This document shows positions 53,109 to 53,179 of a stretch of 53,179 bases of DNA, piece after piece. The first letter of the stretch is position 1; each line of letters starts with the position of its first letter. Source of the stretch: Methylobacillus sp. Its GTDB lineage: Bacteria > Pseudomonadota > Gammaproteobacteria > Burkholderiales > Burkholderiaceae_C. The notes beneath the pieces are model-generated. The model made no database searches, was not told the DNA's origin, and saw only the letters and a list, made by a program, of their open reading frames with translations. Made by a program: the position numbers and the translations under genes. The DNA is taken from assembly GCA_018607835.1 (NCBI GenBank), contig JABBAS010000023.1, positions 1 to 53,179 on the forward strand, given 5' to 3'.

Positions 53109-53179
53109 TTATTTTTTTTTGGCGGGGCGTTGCCAGTTGGCAATCGAGACCGGCTTACCGCGTGCAACGGTTAGCGCCC
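53109..53179 (-). CDS. glmU: C-terminal end of GlmU (N-acetylglucosamine-1-phosphate uridyltransferase), partial
   Basis: The last 22 codons read ALTVARGKPVSIANWQRPAKKK followed by TAA on the minus strand, with the family's terminal pattern ALxxxRxKQ...GWQRPxKK. Most of the gene lies beyond the window. Its position near glmS is common in bacteria, since both make UDP-N-acetylglucosamine. The identification rests on this short tail and on that context. Confidence 0.8.
   Translation of the reverse strand, partial: ALTVARGKPVSIANWQRPAKKK

Noticed and set aside
1-53179. Search for CRISPR arrays, insertion sequences, prophage genes, attachment sites and tRNAs
   Set aside because: No regular repeat-spacer pattern, transposase or phage protein, tRNA cloverleaf or flanking duplication was seen. 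The only recombinase is the housekeeping XerC in its normal context.

Overview
The window looks like chromosomal DNA of a betaproteobacterium, most probably of the order Burkholderiales; the family cannot be fixed from sequence reading alone. The reasons are the dapF-DUF484-xerC gene order, a type A RNase P RNA, the aerobic benzoyl-CoA (box) gene set with its BoxR regulator, and moderately GC-rich coding sequence. No insertion sequence, prophage, CRISPR array or tRNA was seen. Genes are tightly packed and nearly every base is accounted for; the only gene-free stretch over 300 bases (5848-6297) holds rnpB.

Region 1 (1-9850) is housekeeping: a His-rich CobW-type GTPase (cut by the window edge), a small exported DsrE-like protein, xerC, DUF484 and dapF on the minus strand; a Nudix plus metallo-beta-lactamase fusion; rnpB (minus); a COG2509 flavoprotein; a DEAD-box helicase; and an orphan Hpt protein.

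Region 2 (9889-36196) is a large sugar-catabolism island. A fructose/ribose-type ABC uptake locus is split over two divergent operons (ATPase, FucU-like mutarotase, ROK regulator and FSA-like transaldolase to the left; binding protein, permease and PfkB kinase to the right). It is followed by a complete Entner-Doudoroff set (zwf, pgl, edd, eda, pgi, glk), then by a glucose-type ABC importer (gtsABCD), an aldose 1-epimerase and an MFS transporter. A LacI regulator paired with a DUF1479 protein faces a cassette of a 1,5-anhydro-D-fructose reductase-like enzyme, an AGE-family isomerase/epimerase and a second Gfo/Idh oxidoreductase. One operator sequence, TGTAAACGTTNNCA, occurs once in front of gtsA and twice between the LacI gene and the reductase gene. 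This ties the two loci, about 8 kb apart, into one probable regulon and is the most interesting signal in the window.

Region 3 (36386-39882) is a TAXI-type TRAP transporter (receptor, fused permease, DUF1850 partner) of unknown substrate. Region 4 (39924-49390) is the benzoate locus: benzoate-CoA ligase, an alpha/beta hydrolase and glutathione reductase on the minus strand, diverging from boxR and boxCBA. The boxC promoter carries three TGCA boxes exactly 10 bp apart. The aldehyde dehydrogenase expected for the next step is not in the window.

Region 5 (49436-53179) holds a DUF962/Mpo1-like membrane protein, a small MarR-like regulator, glmS, an Lrp-family regulator and the last codons of glmU.

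A recurring design is that each of the three binding-protein genes (fructose-type, gtsA, TRAP receptor) is separated from its permease gene by two or three strong RNA hairpins, which probably hold permease expression below that of the binding protein. Start codons were chosen from ribosome binding sites, family N-termini and neighbour spacing.
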